Below, in pieces: positions 36,544-45,218 of a stretch of DNA of 64,000 bases. The position numbers and the translations under genes are program-made. Position 1 is the stretch's first letter; each line of letters begins with the position of its first letter. Location of the stretch: positions 1 to 64,000 of the forward strand of contig QGFZ01000004.1 in assembly GCA_003149065.1 (NCBI GenBank), read 5' to 3'. This DNA is from Ruminococcaceae bacterium R-25 (GTDB taxonomy: Bacteria; Bacillota; Clostridia; Saccharofermentanales; Saccharofermentanaceae). The notes beneath the pieces were generated by a model. The model saw only the letters and a list, made by a program, of their open reading frames with translations, was not told where the DNA came from and ran no database searches.

Positions 36544-36861
36544 ATGAAGATCACACCTGCAAAAGACTATAAGAAGCCCCTCTACGCAGTAGGTTTGGCA
36601 GCTACGGTAATGACAATGGCCGTAACAGGATGCACAGCTCCTGCCACCAAGTCCAAGGATAGAAGTAAGAACTCTACAGATTACTTCTATATGCAGATGC
36701 TGGGCGGCACAACTCTGGTTGGCGAAGAACCTGAGGACGTAGGACTCGCCGGAGACGTACAGGTCGTTGATCCTGATGTGGATTATGCCGATGAAACAAC
36801 GGTAAGTGAGCCTGCTGAGACTGATGTCAGACTGGAAGGCGGTGCCCAGGTAAACGGATGA
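36544..36861 (+). CDS. Small lipoprotein-like peptide paired with a radical SAM enzyme
   Basis: 105 residues. AAGGAGG precedes ATG 36544. A signal-like start (PLYAVGLAATVMTMAVTGC) is followed by a short basic patch and an acidic tail with three L-x-G units: LVGEEPED, VGLAGDVQVVDP and VRLEGGAQV. The radical SAM/SPASM gene begins nine bases after the stop, an arrangement typical of a modified peptide and its maturase. Whether this is really the substrate, and whether the N-terminus is a leader or a lipoprotein signal, is inference. Confidence 0.65.
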   Translation: MKITPAKDYKKPLYAVGLAATVMTMAVTGCTAPATKSKDRSKNSTDYFYMQMLGGTTLVGEEPEDVGLAGDVQVVDPDVDYADETTVSEPAETDVRLEGGAQVNG

Positions 36862-36870
36862 TCTGAACTT

Positions 36871-37935
36871 ATGAATCTGACGCTTCATTTAACAGATAAC
36901 TGCAACATGGACTGCACATACTGCCTCCGCGAAAAATGTCCGAAGGACATGAGCGAAGAGGTTCTTATCAAGGCCTGTGATCTTGCCTTTTCAAAGGGCA
37001 GTATCGCCGGTCTTTGTTTCTTTGGCGGAGAGCCTCTGCTCAAGAAAGACCTAATCTATAAAGCGTTGGATTACTGTGAAGATAAGGCCTTAAAAACAGG
37101 CATCAGATTCAGCTGCAAGATGACGACCAACGGAACGCTTCTTGATGAAGCTTTCATCGAGCGCGCGAAAAAAGCAAAGATGGGGATCGGACTTTCTTTT
37201 GATGGCAAGGCGCAGGATGTGTGCAGGATTTTCGTCGGAGGCAAGCCTACATCAGCTGTTGTCGAAGAAAAAGCAAAACTCCTTTTAAAACACATGCCGG
37301 ACTCTGTAGCGCTTGCGACGATCGCTCCCCAGGCTGTTCCTTATTACTCTGAATCAGTTAAGTATCTGCACGATCTTGGTTTTCACAAAGTCTCAATGGT
37401 CCCCGCATACGGCAAGAGAGTCAACTGGACCGATGAAGATCTCGATGCATTAAGAGTTCAGCTCGAAAAGACCGCAGAATATATGAAGGAACTGTTCATC
37501 AAGGATGAATGGTTCTATGTGTCTTCCATAAGCGTTAAGATCGCTGACTGCATCAAAGGCTTTAACTCAGCCGAGCGCTGCCATTTAGGCGTCAGACAGA
37601 TGCCCGTAACACCTAAAGGAGACCTTTATCCCTGCACGTCTTTTATCGGAGATGAGAAATACCTCCTGGGAAATGTTTTCGAAGGCCTCAATAATGAGAA
37701 AGTAATTGAGCTCGCTAAAAAGGCTTCAACGCCTGAGACGTGCATCGGCTGCGATCTTGTTAAGCGCTGCACCAATTCATGCGGCTGCGCCAACAGGATG
37801 AACACAGGGGACGAAAACAAGGTATCGCCTCTGCAGTGCACATACGAAAGAATGCTGATAGAGGTCAGCGATGCTTTAGGCGAAGAGTTGTTCCAGATCG
37901 ATCCTGAGAGATTTAAAAAGTATTTCGCAAGATAA
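36871..37935 (+). CDS. Radical SAM/SPASM peptide maturase
   Basis: 354 residues. CNMDCTYC (C11, C15, C18) is the CxxxCxxC site for the SAM-binding 4Fe-4S cluster; FFGGEPLL follows as the glycine motif. The C-terminal half has the SPASM cysteine set: CHLG, a GDLYPC strand, CIGCDLVKRCTNSC and a final C in LQCTYE, predicted to hold two auxiliary clusters. SPASM enzymes with a small upstream gene usually install thioether or carbon-carbon crosslinks in ribosomal peptides. Coupled to the 105-residue lipoprotein-like gene. Confidence 0.88.
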   Translation: MNLTLHLTDNCNMDCTYCLREKCPKDMSEEVLIKACDLAFSKGSIAGLCFFGGEPLLKKDLIYKALDYCEDKALKTGIRFSCKMTTNGTLLDEAFIERAKKAKMGIGLSFDGKAQDVCRIFVGGKPTSAVVEEKAKLLLKHMPDSVALATIAPQAVPYYSESVKYLHDLGFHKVSMVPAYGKRVNWTDEDLDALRVQLEKTAEYMKELFIKDEWFYVSSISVKIADCIKGFNSAERCHLGVRQMPVTPKGDLYPCTSFIGDEKYLLGNVFEGLNNEKVIELAKKASTPETCIGCDLVKRCTNSCGCANRMNTGDENKVSPLQCTYERMLIEVSDALGEELFQIDPERFKKYFAR

Positions 37936-37936
37936 T

Positions 37937-38665
37937 TTACGGGCTTGTTGTAAAGCCTGTGATCTTCCATTCAATATTATCAGTCTGTCTTAGTATGACA
38001 TAAAACGATGTGCTTGTTTCTCCAACCAGCGCGGAATCTTTAGAAGGTTCCATATCAACAGTAACAAACACATAGGCTTCCAGATCGTTATTATCCTTGT
38101 ATTTGTAGGTAATGTCCTGGTAGGATGTGAGTTTTGCGGAGATCATTCCGTAAACGTCATTTTCATGGAAAAATTCATTGCTGCAGTTCATAGTGCAGAA
38201 CTTTTTCATTGACTGGTAATCCGGAGTCGCAAAAGAAGTGAAAAAGTCCAGGATCACTGCGCCGATCTCAGCGCTGTCATCATGGCTGTATATAAGGCTC
38301 TTTTCAACGCCGTCAATATAGATCTTGGATATTTTGCCATCTTCTCCAAACATGAAACGGGCAATGGAGCCATCTTCCATATTCCATGAGTAGTATTTGC
38401 CGTCGGTATAGCTCTGATAGGAACCTAATTCGATCTGCAGATCATCTAATGTATAGTTCCTGCTTACGTTGGTTAAGTATTCCCTGGTCACCGGCATAAA
38501 AGTTTCAGAAACTATGGCCACATCGCCGTCAATTTGAGGTTCGGCAGTAGTAGATGTTATTTCACCTGCGATCTGGCAGCTTGTCATGAGTACAGTCGAA
38601 GCAACAAGAGCTGCAGCGGCAGCGTATGCGGGAACATTTGAATTGTGCTTTTGTTCTATCTTCAT
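37937..38665 (-). CDS. Lipoprotein of unknown function
   Basis: 242 residues on the minus strand, ending one base from the maturase stop. Its start, MKIEQKHNSNVPAYAAAAALV with lipobox MTSC, is laid out like that of the 105-residue peptide across the maturase (charged MKI start, PxYA, small hydrophobic stretch, Cys). The rest is a mixed alpha/beta domain with YTDGKYYSWNMEDGSIARFMFG and a tail similar to NTF2-like folds (inference). AAAGGAGTACGG is the ribosome site. Confidence 0.7.
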   Translation of the reverse strand: MKIEQKHNSNVPAYAAAAALVASTVLMTSCQIAGEITSTTAEPQIDGDVAIVSETFMPVTREYLTNVSRNYTLDDLQIELGSYQSYTDGKYYSWNMEDGSIARFMFGEDGKISKIYIDGVEKSLIYSHDDSAEIGAVILDFFTSFATPDYQSMKKFCTMNCSNEFFHENDVYGMISAKLTSYQDITYKYKDNNDLEAYVFVTVDMEPSKDSALVGETSTSFYVILRQTDNIEWKITGFTTSP

Positions 38666-38721
38666 GGCCGTACTCCTTTCCTCTCTATATTATATCCGCT
38701 GCAGGAAATAACAGATATTAC

Positions 38722-40587
38722 TTAATTGTCTTTAAGAGCGCTCCAGCCGACATCCTTCCAGCACTTGCCTGTGCCGATCTGAGCTACTGATGAATAGTAG
38801 GGCATGGGAAGAGTGCCCGTCATGGGGACTTTCTTTGTAAGTACGTCAGCGACTGCGTTGCCGCCTTCGGTACCAGGCAGATACAGCATGATGCATGAAT
38901 CCCATTCATCGAGATACTGATCGACGATAACATTTCTTCCTGCTGCAATGAGCGTAACGACAGGCTTTCCGGACTGTGCTGCGAGCCTTATTGAATCTGC
39001 ATTTCCGGGAAGTCCCATATTGCCTGTGAGTGACAGGTCATCTGTATCACCGTACCATTCGGCATAGGGCTTTTCGCCGATGCAGAGGAGCACGATATCG
39101 CAGGAACCGATCTGGTTTTGGTCAGTTACGATCTCAAAGCCGCCTTCTTTAGCTGCTGCGGTGAGAGCTTCAACGATAGAGCTTCCTTCAGACCTGAAAT
39201 GGTTTGCGCCAATATTCATGTCTCTGATAGTTTTGTCGGTCTCTCCCTGCCACCAGTTGGTCCAGCCGCCGCAGAGAACACCGATATCGTCTGCTGCAGG
39301 TCCTGTAACGAATACTTTCATGCCGGGCTTTATGTACATGTTTTCGCCGGCTTTAAGAGGCACGAAGGACTCGGCAGCGAGCTTTCTTGCTACTTCATGA
39401 GATCTCTGGCTTCCGAATTCATAGGAGGGATTGATCTTTTCGAGATAGGGATCGTCGAAAAGACCTGCTTCTTTTTTGACCGTTAAGATCCTGATAACTG
39501 CGTCGTTTATTCTGTCTTCGCTGATCTTGCCTTCCTTGACGCCTTCTACAATGAATCTCATGGCATTGGCATGTTCGGTCTCGGTCATGAGCATGTCGAC
39601 ACCTGCATTTACGCAGAGGATAACGTTCTCTTTGTAATTGGCGCCGGAGCAGTTCATGACGGAATCCCAGTCTGTAAGAACGATGCCCTTAAAGCCCATG
39701 TCATTCTTGAGATAACTGATGTATTTTTCGTTCTCGTGCATCTTCGTGCCGTTCAGGGAAGAATGCGAGAGCATTATGACCTTAACGCCTTCGTCGATCA
39801 GTGCCTGATAGATAGAGAGCTGTTCCTTGATCTGATCTTCGGTAAGCTTTGAATCGCCCCTGTCGAGAGGTGTGCTCTCGCCTGTACCGTAAGATATCAT
39901 GCCGTCGCCGAAGAAGTGCTTCGGGCATGCCAGGACCCCTTCTGACATAAGGCCCTTTGTATATGCAACGGCGAGCTCTTTTACGATCTTATAGTCTGAA
40001 GAATAGGATTCATAAGTCCTTCCCCATCTGGGATCATTTGCGGTAGCAACGCAGGGCGAGAAGTTTAACATCATGCGCGTTTGTGCGACGTCGCTTCCTG
40101 CGAGCTTTCCGTATTCTTCGGTAAGTGCTGTATCGCGGGCTGCGCCTATATTTATGTTATGCGGGAAAATGACGCATCCTGATGCAAAGTTTACTCCGTG
40201 AACGCTGTCGTTGCCGTAGATGAATGGGATAGGAGCTTCGTTCTGAAGAGCATTTGTCTGATAATCGGTAACTGTCTTTTTCCACTCCTCTGCCGTGGGC
40301 ATCGGGAAGTCATCTTTTCTCGAGAGTATCGATCCGTAATCCGTGACCCTCATCTCGGAGGCATCGACGTTATATATCGTAGGCTGCATCATCTGTGCGG
40401 CCTTCTGTTCCAATGTCAGAGTCTTGCAGATCTCTTCCGGAGTCATCGGTGAATAATCGACAGCAGGTTTATTAGTCACCTCGCTGCTCTCGGTCATTGG
40501 GGCAAATACACTGCCCTTATCTATGCATGCTGTTGAAGCCGTAACTGACAGGATCAAAAGTCCTGCGATCAATCTTTTTGCTTTCAT
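38722..40587 (-). CDS. Glycoside hydrolase family 3 lipoprotein (beta-glucosidase type)
   Basis: 621 residues; start at 40587 behind GGGAAGGAATT. Lipobox STAC anchors it outside. The GH3 N-terminal barrel shows PIPFIYGNDSVHGVNF, ACPKHFFGDG and the nucleophile Asp in GIVLTDWDSVM (about 306); the C-terminal domain has VFVTGPAADDIGVLCGGWT and KPVVTLIAAGRNV. It should release glucose or similar units from oligosaccharides or glucans at the cell surface. It is divergent from the quorum-controlled operon and shares its 230-base intergenic region, including the LytTR-type repeats. Confidence 0.92.
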   Translation of the reverse strand: MKAKRLIAGLLILSVTASTACIDKGSVFAPMTESSEVTNKPAVDYSPMTPEEICKTLTLEQKAAQMMQPTIYNVDASEMRVTDYGSILSRKDDFPMPTAEEWKKTVTDYQTNALQNEAPIPFIYGNDSVHGVNFASGCVIFPHNINIGAARDTALTEEYGKLAGSDVAQTRMMLNFSPCVATANDPRWGRTYESYSSDYKIVKELAVAYTKGLMSEGVLACPKHFFGDGMISYGTGESTPLDRGDSKLTEDQIKEQLSIYQALIDEGVKVIMLSHSSLNGTKMHENEKYISYLKNDMGFKGIVLTDWDSVMNCSGANYKENVILCVNAGVDMLMTETEHANAMRFIVEGVKEGKISEDRINDAVIRILTVKKEAGLFDDPYLEKINPSYEFGSQRSHEVARKLAAESFVPLKAGENMYIKPGMKVFVTGPAADDIGVLCGGWTNWWQGETDKTIRDMNIGANHFRSEGSSIVEALTAAAKEGGFEIVTDQNQIGSCDIVLLCIGEKPYAEWYGDTDDLSLTGNMGLPGNADSIRLAAQSGKPVVTLIAAGRNVIVDQYLDEWDSCIMLYLPGTEGGNAVADVLTKKVPMTGTLPMPYYSSVAQIGTGKCWKDVGWSALKDN

Positions 40588-40625
40588 AATTCCTTCCCGC
40601 CAAAAACAGTCAAATATACTTTGAT

Positions 40626-40663
40626 ATTTTACATTACCATTTAATTTTTTACATTGGCACCTG
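40626..40663 (+). promoter_or_regulatory. LytTR-type direct-repeat operator, copy 1
   Basis: ATTTTACATTACC and TTTTTACATTGGC are direct repeats with ACATT starting at 40631 and 40651, 20 bp (about two helical turns) apart, as LytTR regulators such as AgrA require. All but one of the 38 bases recur at 48026-48063 upstream of agrB. It lies between divergent GH3 and lipoprotein genes. Confidence 0.8.
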
Positions 40664-40679
40664 GGTTTCGTGTTTTTTA

Positions 40680-40708
40680 TTGAATTCAAGTTATGGCTTT
40701 TATATAGT
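40680..40708 (+). promoter_or_regulatory. Promoter of the peptide/ABC exporter operon
   Basis: TTGAAT (40680-40685), 17 bases and TATAGT (40703-40708). The -35 is weak and the repeat operator sits just upstream, as expected for an activator-dependent promoter. Confidence 0.6.
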
Positions 40709-40817
40709 TCACGTAATTTACTTGCAAAGGGGGTTGAAAGCCTAGGAGACATTACAATCACATACCTTCCCCAAGGTGCTACAAGCATAGATAACAAAAC
40801 TAATAGGAGTACGAAAA

Positions 40818-41525
40818 ACGAAGAAATTTATCGCAACTTTATGCCTTGGCTGTGTTATTGCATCAAGCTTCACAGCCTGCAGGCAGGATACTGAATTATA
40901 TAATGCTCTGTCTGCTTCGTCAGACGGACCTGTTTCGGAATCAACGGAGCATATTGTAAATACCGACGATACGAGAGTAATGGTCGATCCGTTTGAAGAG
41001 ATGAAAAAACAGGCATCGGATATTACACCGGTCGGGAGCAGCGCTGCATTTTCAGATCCCACAACTTCACTCGAACACACTGTAAGAGTGATGTCAGTAA
41101 GTTACGGAAAAAGTCTTAATGAGATCAGTGTAAGCACCGGCAACATAGAAGAATACTTATTCGAAAAGGGTGACATCGAATCTTCCGGTGAGGCCAGGCA
41201 GGGTTATAAGTTCATGGTTATTAACTGTGAAGTTACAAGAACCAAAGGACTTTCCGAAAAAATACCTGCAGACGATGAAAGAAACAGGTTTGCCATTGCC
41301 GATCCATGCATCCTGAACAGTGACTTTAAACCTTGTGATGCTGTTGAGGCAGGCCTGGTTCAACCGGATGAGACCAGAATATCCGGTGGAATTTATTCCA
41401 TCAGGATTCCTGAAACAGGTAAGACGATCGAATGCAAAATGATTTTTCTGATCAAAGAAGATGAAAAACCGGCTGTTCTGTCCTCTACCTGGTTTGATAC
41501 GAAACTTTTCTCTCTTTACACATGA
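40818..41525 (+). CDS. Lipoprotein, first of two paralogues in the quorum-linked operon
   Basis: 235 codons if read from ACG 40818. The start is unusual: GGAG (40806) points to ACG, and the following KKFIATLCLGCVIASSFTAC is a signal peptide with lipobox that aligns with the paralogue at 42126, where the codon is ATG. The first in-frame ATG (40980) would remove the signal. The mature part, for example LEHTVRVMSVSYGKSLNEI and IECKMIFLIKEDEKPAVLS, is about half identical to the paralogue, and its fold recalls DUF4352/DUF5028 immunity-like domains (tentative). Confidence 0.7.
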   Translation, partial: TKKFIATLCLGCVIASSFTACRQDTELYNALSASSDGPVSESTEHIVNTDDTRVMVDPFEEMKKQASDITPVGSSAAFSDPTTSLEHTVRVMSVSYGKSLNEISVSTGNIEEYLFEKGDIESSGEARQGYKFMVINCEVTRTKGLSEKIPADDERNRFAIADPCILNSDFKPCDAVEAGLVQPDETRISGGIYSIRIPETGKTIECKMIFLIKEDEKPAVLSSTWFDTKLFSLYT

Positions 41526-41548
41526 AGAGTGTTTTTCCAACAAACGTT

Positions 41549-41584
41549 TTGTCTGCAGCCGTGCTCTGGCACTGCTGCAGACAA
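41549..41584 (+). other. Perfect stem-loop between two operon genes
   Basis: TTGTCTGCAGC and GCTGCAGACAA form an 11-bp stem with a 14-base loop and no T tract. Placed just ahead of the secreted-protein gene, it may be an RNA processing or stabilising structure that raises the level of the downstream message. Confidence 0.55.
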
Positions 41585-41655
41585 GACAATTGGGTTGGCA
41601 TGGCCGGATCACGATCTGTCAAAAAGATTCAAATTTAAAGAGGAGTGAAATTCAG

Positions 41656-42117
41656 ATGAAGAAAATTATTGCAACAATGCTTTCAGCAGTTGCTACCGTA
41701 GTTTGTTTTACGGCAGTTCCGTTATCAGCAAACAATAACAGCGATGTGGATTTTTCATTTACGCTGCCTGCATATTACTACTATAAAACGACAACAGAAG
41801 GTGAGTATAAGGAAGATACTTCTCCCACGTATGTTCATTTTTATGACCATTCATCCTGGGCAGTAGGAGAGTATGGTGTCCAGTTTTCAGTTCATGGAGG
41901 AAACAGCGTATACAAAGTTTCCGAGAACTGCACATGCGGAGGAACATCCTGCATTATCTATCCTGATTCACACAGACGCATTCATCAGAATGTTAAGGAA
42001 TGGGGATATTCATATGCATTTCTTGGTACCAGTGCACCTAACAGTTTAGTTGCAGGAAAAACAATTTACGGCCAGTGGAGCCCTGATTCTACAGGAAGTT
42101 CTCCCTTTGCTAATTAA
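41656..42117 (+). CDS. Secreted DUF2712-like protein (possible bacteriocin-like product)
   Basis: 153 residues from ATG 41656 behind GAGGAGTG. A signal peptide (KKIIATMLSAVATVVCFTAVP, cleavage after LSA) is followed by FSFTLPAYYYYKTTTEGEYK, a central NCTCGGTSC and the end VAGKTIYGQWSPDS. This layout resembles DUF2712 proteins, short secreted proteins found beside ABC exporters in Firmicutes and loosely related in context to lactococcin-972-type bacteriocins. It is the only clearly exported small product in the operon. Toxic activity is not shown by sequence. Confidence 0.65.
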   Translation: MKKIIATMLSAVATVVCFTAVPLSANNNSDVDFSFTLPAYYYYKTTTEGEYKEDTSPTYVHFYDHSSWAVGEYGVQFSVHGGNSVYKVSENCTCGGTSCIIYPDSHRRIHQNVKEWGYSYAFLGTSAPNSLVAGKTIYGQWSPDSTGSSPFAN

Positions 42118-42125
42118 CCGTTGAT

Positions 42126-42863
42126 ATGAAGAAGAGCTTACATATTTTGGCGGTCTTTGTCTGCGGGTGTATTGCTGCATCCTGCGTTACATCATGCCGC
42201 CGGAATTCTGAATTATATAATGCACTGTCGGCTTCGTCGGAAAATACTTCTGCAGAGGTTTCCGCTACGGATCCGACAGAGCATGTAATTAATACAGATG
42301 ATACGAGGATTGCAGTTGATCCTTTCGATGACATCAGAAATGCGGCTTCAGATATTACGTCTTTTGGAGACAGTGCGTCTTTTTTAGACCCGGAAACATC
42401 ACTTGAACACAGTGTACGTGTTTTGTCCGTGAGTTACGGAACGAGTCTTAATGAGATCGGCATTGAAGCCTCATCCATGAAAGATTATTTATTTGAAGCC
42501 GGATTCATCGGTCCCGACGGAACGGCATTGCAGGGAAGAAAATACATGGTAATAACATGTGAGATTACTAAAACTCACAGTATTTCAAGCGATATCCCGG
42601 ATAATGACCCTAGGAATCACTTTTCACTGACGAATTCCTGCATTTTAAACAGCAGACTTGAACCGTGTGATGCAATGATGGCAGGTTTTGTCCAGCCGAG
42701 TGAATCTCAGATGCCGGATAGAAAATCCATGTTTTTCATTAGGATCCCGTCTGAGGGAATGACTATTGAATGCAAAGCCGTTTATTTGATAAAAGCTGAC
42801 GAAGAGCCGGCTGTTTTGTCTGTTACTTTGTTTGATCCGAAACTGCTTTCTTTAAACGGGTAA
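42126..42863 (+). CDS. Lipoprotein, second paralogue in the quorum-linked operon
   Basis: 245 residues, nine bases after the secreted protein. It starts MKKSLHILAVFVCGCIAASC and shares with the protein at 40818 the blocks ELYNALSASS, VNTDDTRVxVDPF, DITxxGxSASF, SLEHxVRVxSVSYGxSLNEI and VLSxTxFD. The two copies flank the secreted-protein gene, so one may have arisen by local duplication. An immunity or receptor role for the secreted product is the simplest reading (inference). Confidence 0.78.
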   Translation: MKKSLHILAVFVCGCIAASCVTSCRRNSELYNALSASSENTSAEVSATDPTEHVINTDDTRIAVDPFDDIRNAASDITSFGDSASFLDPETSLEHSVRVLSVSYGTSLNEIGIEASSMKDYLFEAGFIGPDGTALQGRKYMVITCEITKTHSISSDIPDNDPRNHFSLTNSCILNSRLEPCDAMMAGFVQPSESQMPDRKSMFFIRIPSEGMTIECKAVYLIKADEEPAVLSVTLFDPKLLSLNG

Positions 42864-42869
42864 TTTTTG

Positions 42870-43682
42870 ATGAGAATTGAATTGCGCAAGGCTTTTTCCG
42901 GCTGGAAGTTTGTAGTTACATTTTTGATACTTTGCATTATTTCAGCCGGTTCAGCGTTATATGTAATCACCGGCAGTTTTCGTGATGTTTTTCATGCAGG
43001 AGAAAACCCGATGCTGGGAGTAACTTCTGTATATAAGTACTGGATGGGGAATGATTGGGATTCATGGTTTTCATCCTTGTATTTCTTTTTGTTCCCCATA
43101 GCTGCCGTTATGCCGGCAGGTCTCTCGCTGTATAAGGAGAAGAAGACGAATTATACGGCGCAGATGCTTATCAGGGAAAACAAAAACGTCTACTATCTCC
43201 ACAAGTACTTAGCGGCGTTTATTTCCGGAGGCGTTATTGTATGTCTACCGGTAATTATGAATATTATGGTAGTCGCATTGAGATTTCCTTTCAGAACACC
43301 GGATCTGAACTACGATATCTATTACAAGATACAGCCGTTTTCTTTTGCTTCAGGGCTCTTTTACACACGCCCGTGGCTGTATCTGATATTGCGTCTTGCA
43401 GTTATCTTTTTATATGCGGGATTATGTGCGGTATTAAGCACGTCGGTTTCTTTCATCTGCAGGAACAGATACATTATCGTTTTTACTCCGCAGATCCTGT
43501 TTATGGTAGTCAACTTCTGTAACATGGCCTTTCAGATACCGTATGAATTGTCTCCGATTAAATTCTTAGGCGCAGGAAACACATATATTGTTGCTTCTTC
43601 TGTTGTCTTTGGAGAAGCAGCATTGCTTATTGCCGTGTCTCTGACATTGTTTGTTTTCGGGAGAAAACGGGATGTTCTGTAA
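42870..43682 (+). CDS. ABC exporter membrane subunit 1
   Basis: 270 residues, starting at ATG 42870, six bases after the lipoprotein stop. About six hydrophobic segments with a cytoplasmic start typical of ABC-2 permeases (MRIELRKAFSGWKFVVTFLIL). The loop YKEKKTNYTAQMLIRENKNVYYLHKYLAA is of the kind that contacts the ATPase. It overlaps the next permease gene by 11 bases. Confidence 0.8.
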   Translation: MRIELRKAFSGWKFVVTFLILCIISAGSALYVITGSFRDVFHAGENPMLGVTSVYKYWMGNDWDSWFSSLYFFLFPIAAVMPAGLSLYKEKKTNYTAQMLIRENKNVYYLHKYLAAFISGGVIVCLPVIMNIMVVALRFPFRTPDLNYDIYYKIQPFSFASGLFYTRPWLYLILRLAVIFLYAGLCAVLSTSVSFICRNRYIIVFTPQILFMVVNFCNMAFQIPYELSPIKFLGAGNTYIVASSVVFGEAALLIAVSLTLFVFGRKRDVL

Positions 43683-44541
43683 GATCTTGGGATACGACAT
43701 AAAAAGAGGAATACTTAACAGCTATAAAGGACACATTCTGACTGTCCTTTTAAGCATTTTTATCTGCATCAGTTTTGCCTGTGAATACACCAAGTTTTAT
43801 GAACTCAAATCAGCTCATTATCTTGATATTCTTTTCTTTGCATTTGCGGGCAGCCCGAAATTTGTACCGGGCAAAGACATGCAGTTTGTTTTCCCACTGT
43901 TCTGGGCAACGATATTTCTTCTGCCCTTATATCTTTCTTCGTACTATCCTTTCTACGACCTGATAGGATACGGCAAAACGATACTGATCCAGTCGGGGAG
44001 CAGATATAAATGGTGGCTGTCTAAAACCATCTGGTGCATATTGAGGATCGCTGCGTATTTTTTGGCCATCTATCTTGTGGCACTGGTATTCTGCCTTGTT
44101 ATGGGGATTCCTGTTAAATACAGTGTAACGGAAAACGCCCACAGCATGGTGATAAACAGCTGCTACAAAGCGGATGTTTATGCTCCCGGAGAATATGCCT
44201 TGCTGGATTTTAACGGCCAGATGGGCATTCTGTTCCTGTTGGCACCTGTTATTGTTTTATCCGTGCTCTCGATACTTCAGATGACGATATCATTGCTGTC
44301 CACACCGGTTTACGGATTCCTCTTATCGGCAGTGATACTGGTCTCTTCCACTTATTACCTTCATCCGCTGTTCATCGGCAATTACCTGATGGTATTAAGA
44401 AGCGACCGGCTTTTCTCAGGCGGTGTAAATGAGGTAACAGGATCAGCAATATCGCTGCTTCTGATAATTTTCGTGACCGTAATAAACCTGATGGTTTTTA
44501 AGAAATACGACATCCTGGCAAATGTATTCAAGGACGAATAG
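43672..44541 (+). CDS. ABC exporter membrane subunit 2
   Basis: 289 residues from ATG 43672, within the end of the previous gene. About six to seven membrane segments; starts MFCKILGYDIKRGILNSYKG. The loop GKTILIQSGSRYKWWLSKTIW resembles the coupling region of bacteriocin-type ABC-2 permeases. It pairs with subunit 1 and the ATPase encoded next. Confidence 0.8.
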   Translation: MFCKILGYDIKRGILNSYKGHILTVLLSIFICISFACEYTKFYELKSAHYLDILFFAFAGSPKFVPGKDMQFVFPLFWATIFLLPLYLSSYYPFYDLIGYGKTILIQSGSRYKWWLSKTIWCILRIAAYFLAIYLVALVFCLVMGIPVKYSVTENAHSMVINSCYKADVYAPGEYALLDFNGQMGILFLLAPVIVLSVLSILQMTISLLSTPVYGFLLSAVILVSSTYYLHPLFIGNYLMVLRSDRLFSGGVNEVTGSAISLLLIIFVTVINLMVFKKYDILANVFKDE

Positions 44542-44552
44542 GAAGGCATTAC

Positions 44553-45218
44553 ATGGACCACAAAATCGAATTAAAAAACATAACCAAGCAGATAAGGAAA
44601 AACACTGTATTAGACAATGTTTCCTGTTCATTCACGTCGGGCGAAGTAACCGGACTCGTAGGAGTTAACGGATCCGGCAAGACTATGCTCATGAGGATCA
44701 TCACGGGACTTTGCGTTCCGACTGAGGGCGAAGCCCTGATCGACGGGAAAAAGCTCCATAAGGATATTTCTTTTCCCTCAAGCTGCGGAATGCTTCTGGA
44801 GACCCCGGCTTTTATTGATTCTTTCACAGGTTTCGAAAATCTGAAGATGATCGCATCGATCAAGAAGAAAGTCAGCGACAGCGATATCAGGGAGTGCATC
44901 AAAAAGGTCGGCTTGAATCCTGACGACAATAAGAAATACCGCAAGTATTCATTGGGAATGAAGCAGCGTTTGGGAATTGCCGGAGCGATTCTCGAAAAGC
45001 CTGACATAGTCATTCTGGACGAGCCTACTAACGCTTTGGACGTAGACGGTGTCGAGCTTGTAAAAGAGATAATCAGGGAACAAAAAGAGAGAAATGCAGT
45101 CGTGATCGTAGCGAGCCATGATGCAGGAATAATAAAAGAATTAGCAGATACCGTATATGTGATGAAAGAAGGACGCTTATCTGTGATGGCTGACAAGATG
45201 GAGAAAGACAATGAATAA
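44553..45218 (+). CDS. ABC exporter ATP-binding subunit
   Basis: 221 residues. Walker A GVNGSGKT (about 37-44), signature YSLGMKQR, Walker B IVILDEPT and the switch His in VIVASHD are all intact. The short length and sequence are typical of bacteriocin/antimicrobial-peptide export or immunity ATPases. Its end overlaps the next gene by eight bases. Confidence 0.92.
   Translation: MDHKIELKNITKQIRKNTVLDNVSCSFTSGEVTGLVGVNGSGKTMLMRIITGLCVPTEGEALIDGKKLHKDISFPSSCGMLLETPAFIDSFTGFENLKMIASIKKKVSDSDIRECIKKVGLNPDDNKKYRKYSLGMKQRLGIAGAILEKPDIVILDEPTNALDVDGVELVKEIIREQKERNAVVIVASHDAGIIKELADTVYVMKEGRLSVMADKMEKDNE

Noticed and set aside
40670-40894. 74-residue plus-strand frame across the operon leader
   Set aside because: It overlaps the promoter -10 box and the lipoprotein signal peptide in another frame and has no Cys-centred peptide pattern, so it is not a second AgrD.
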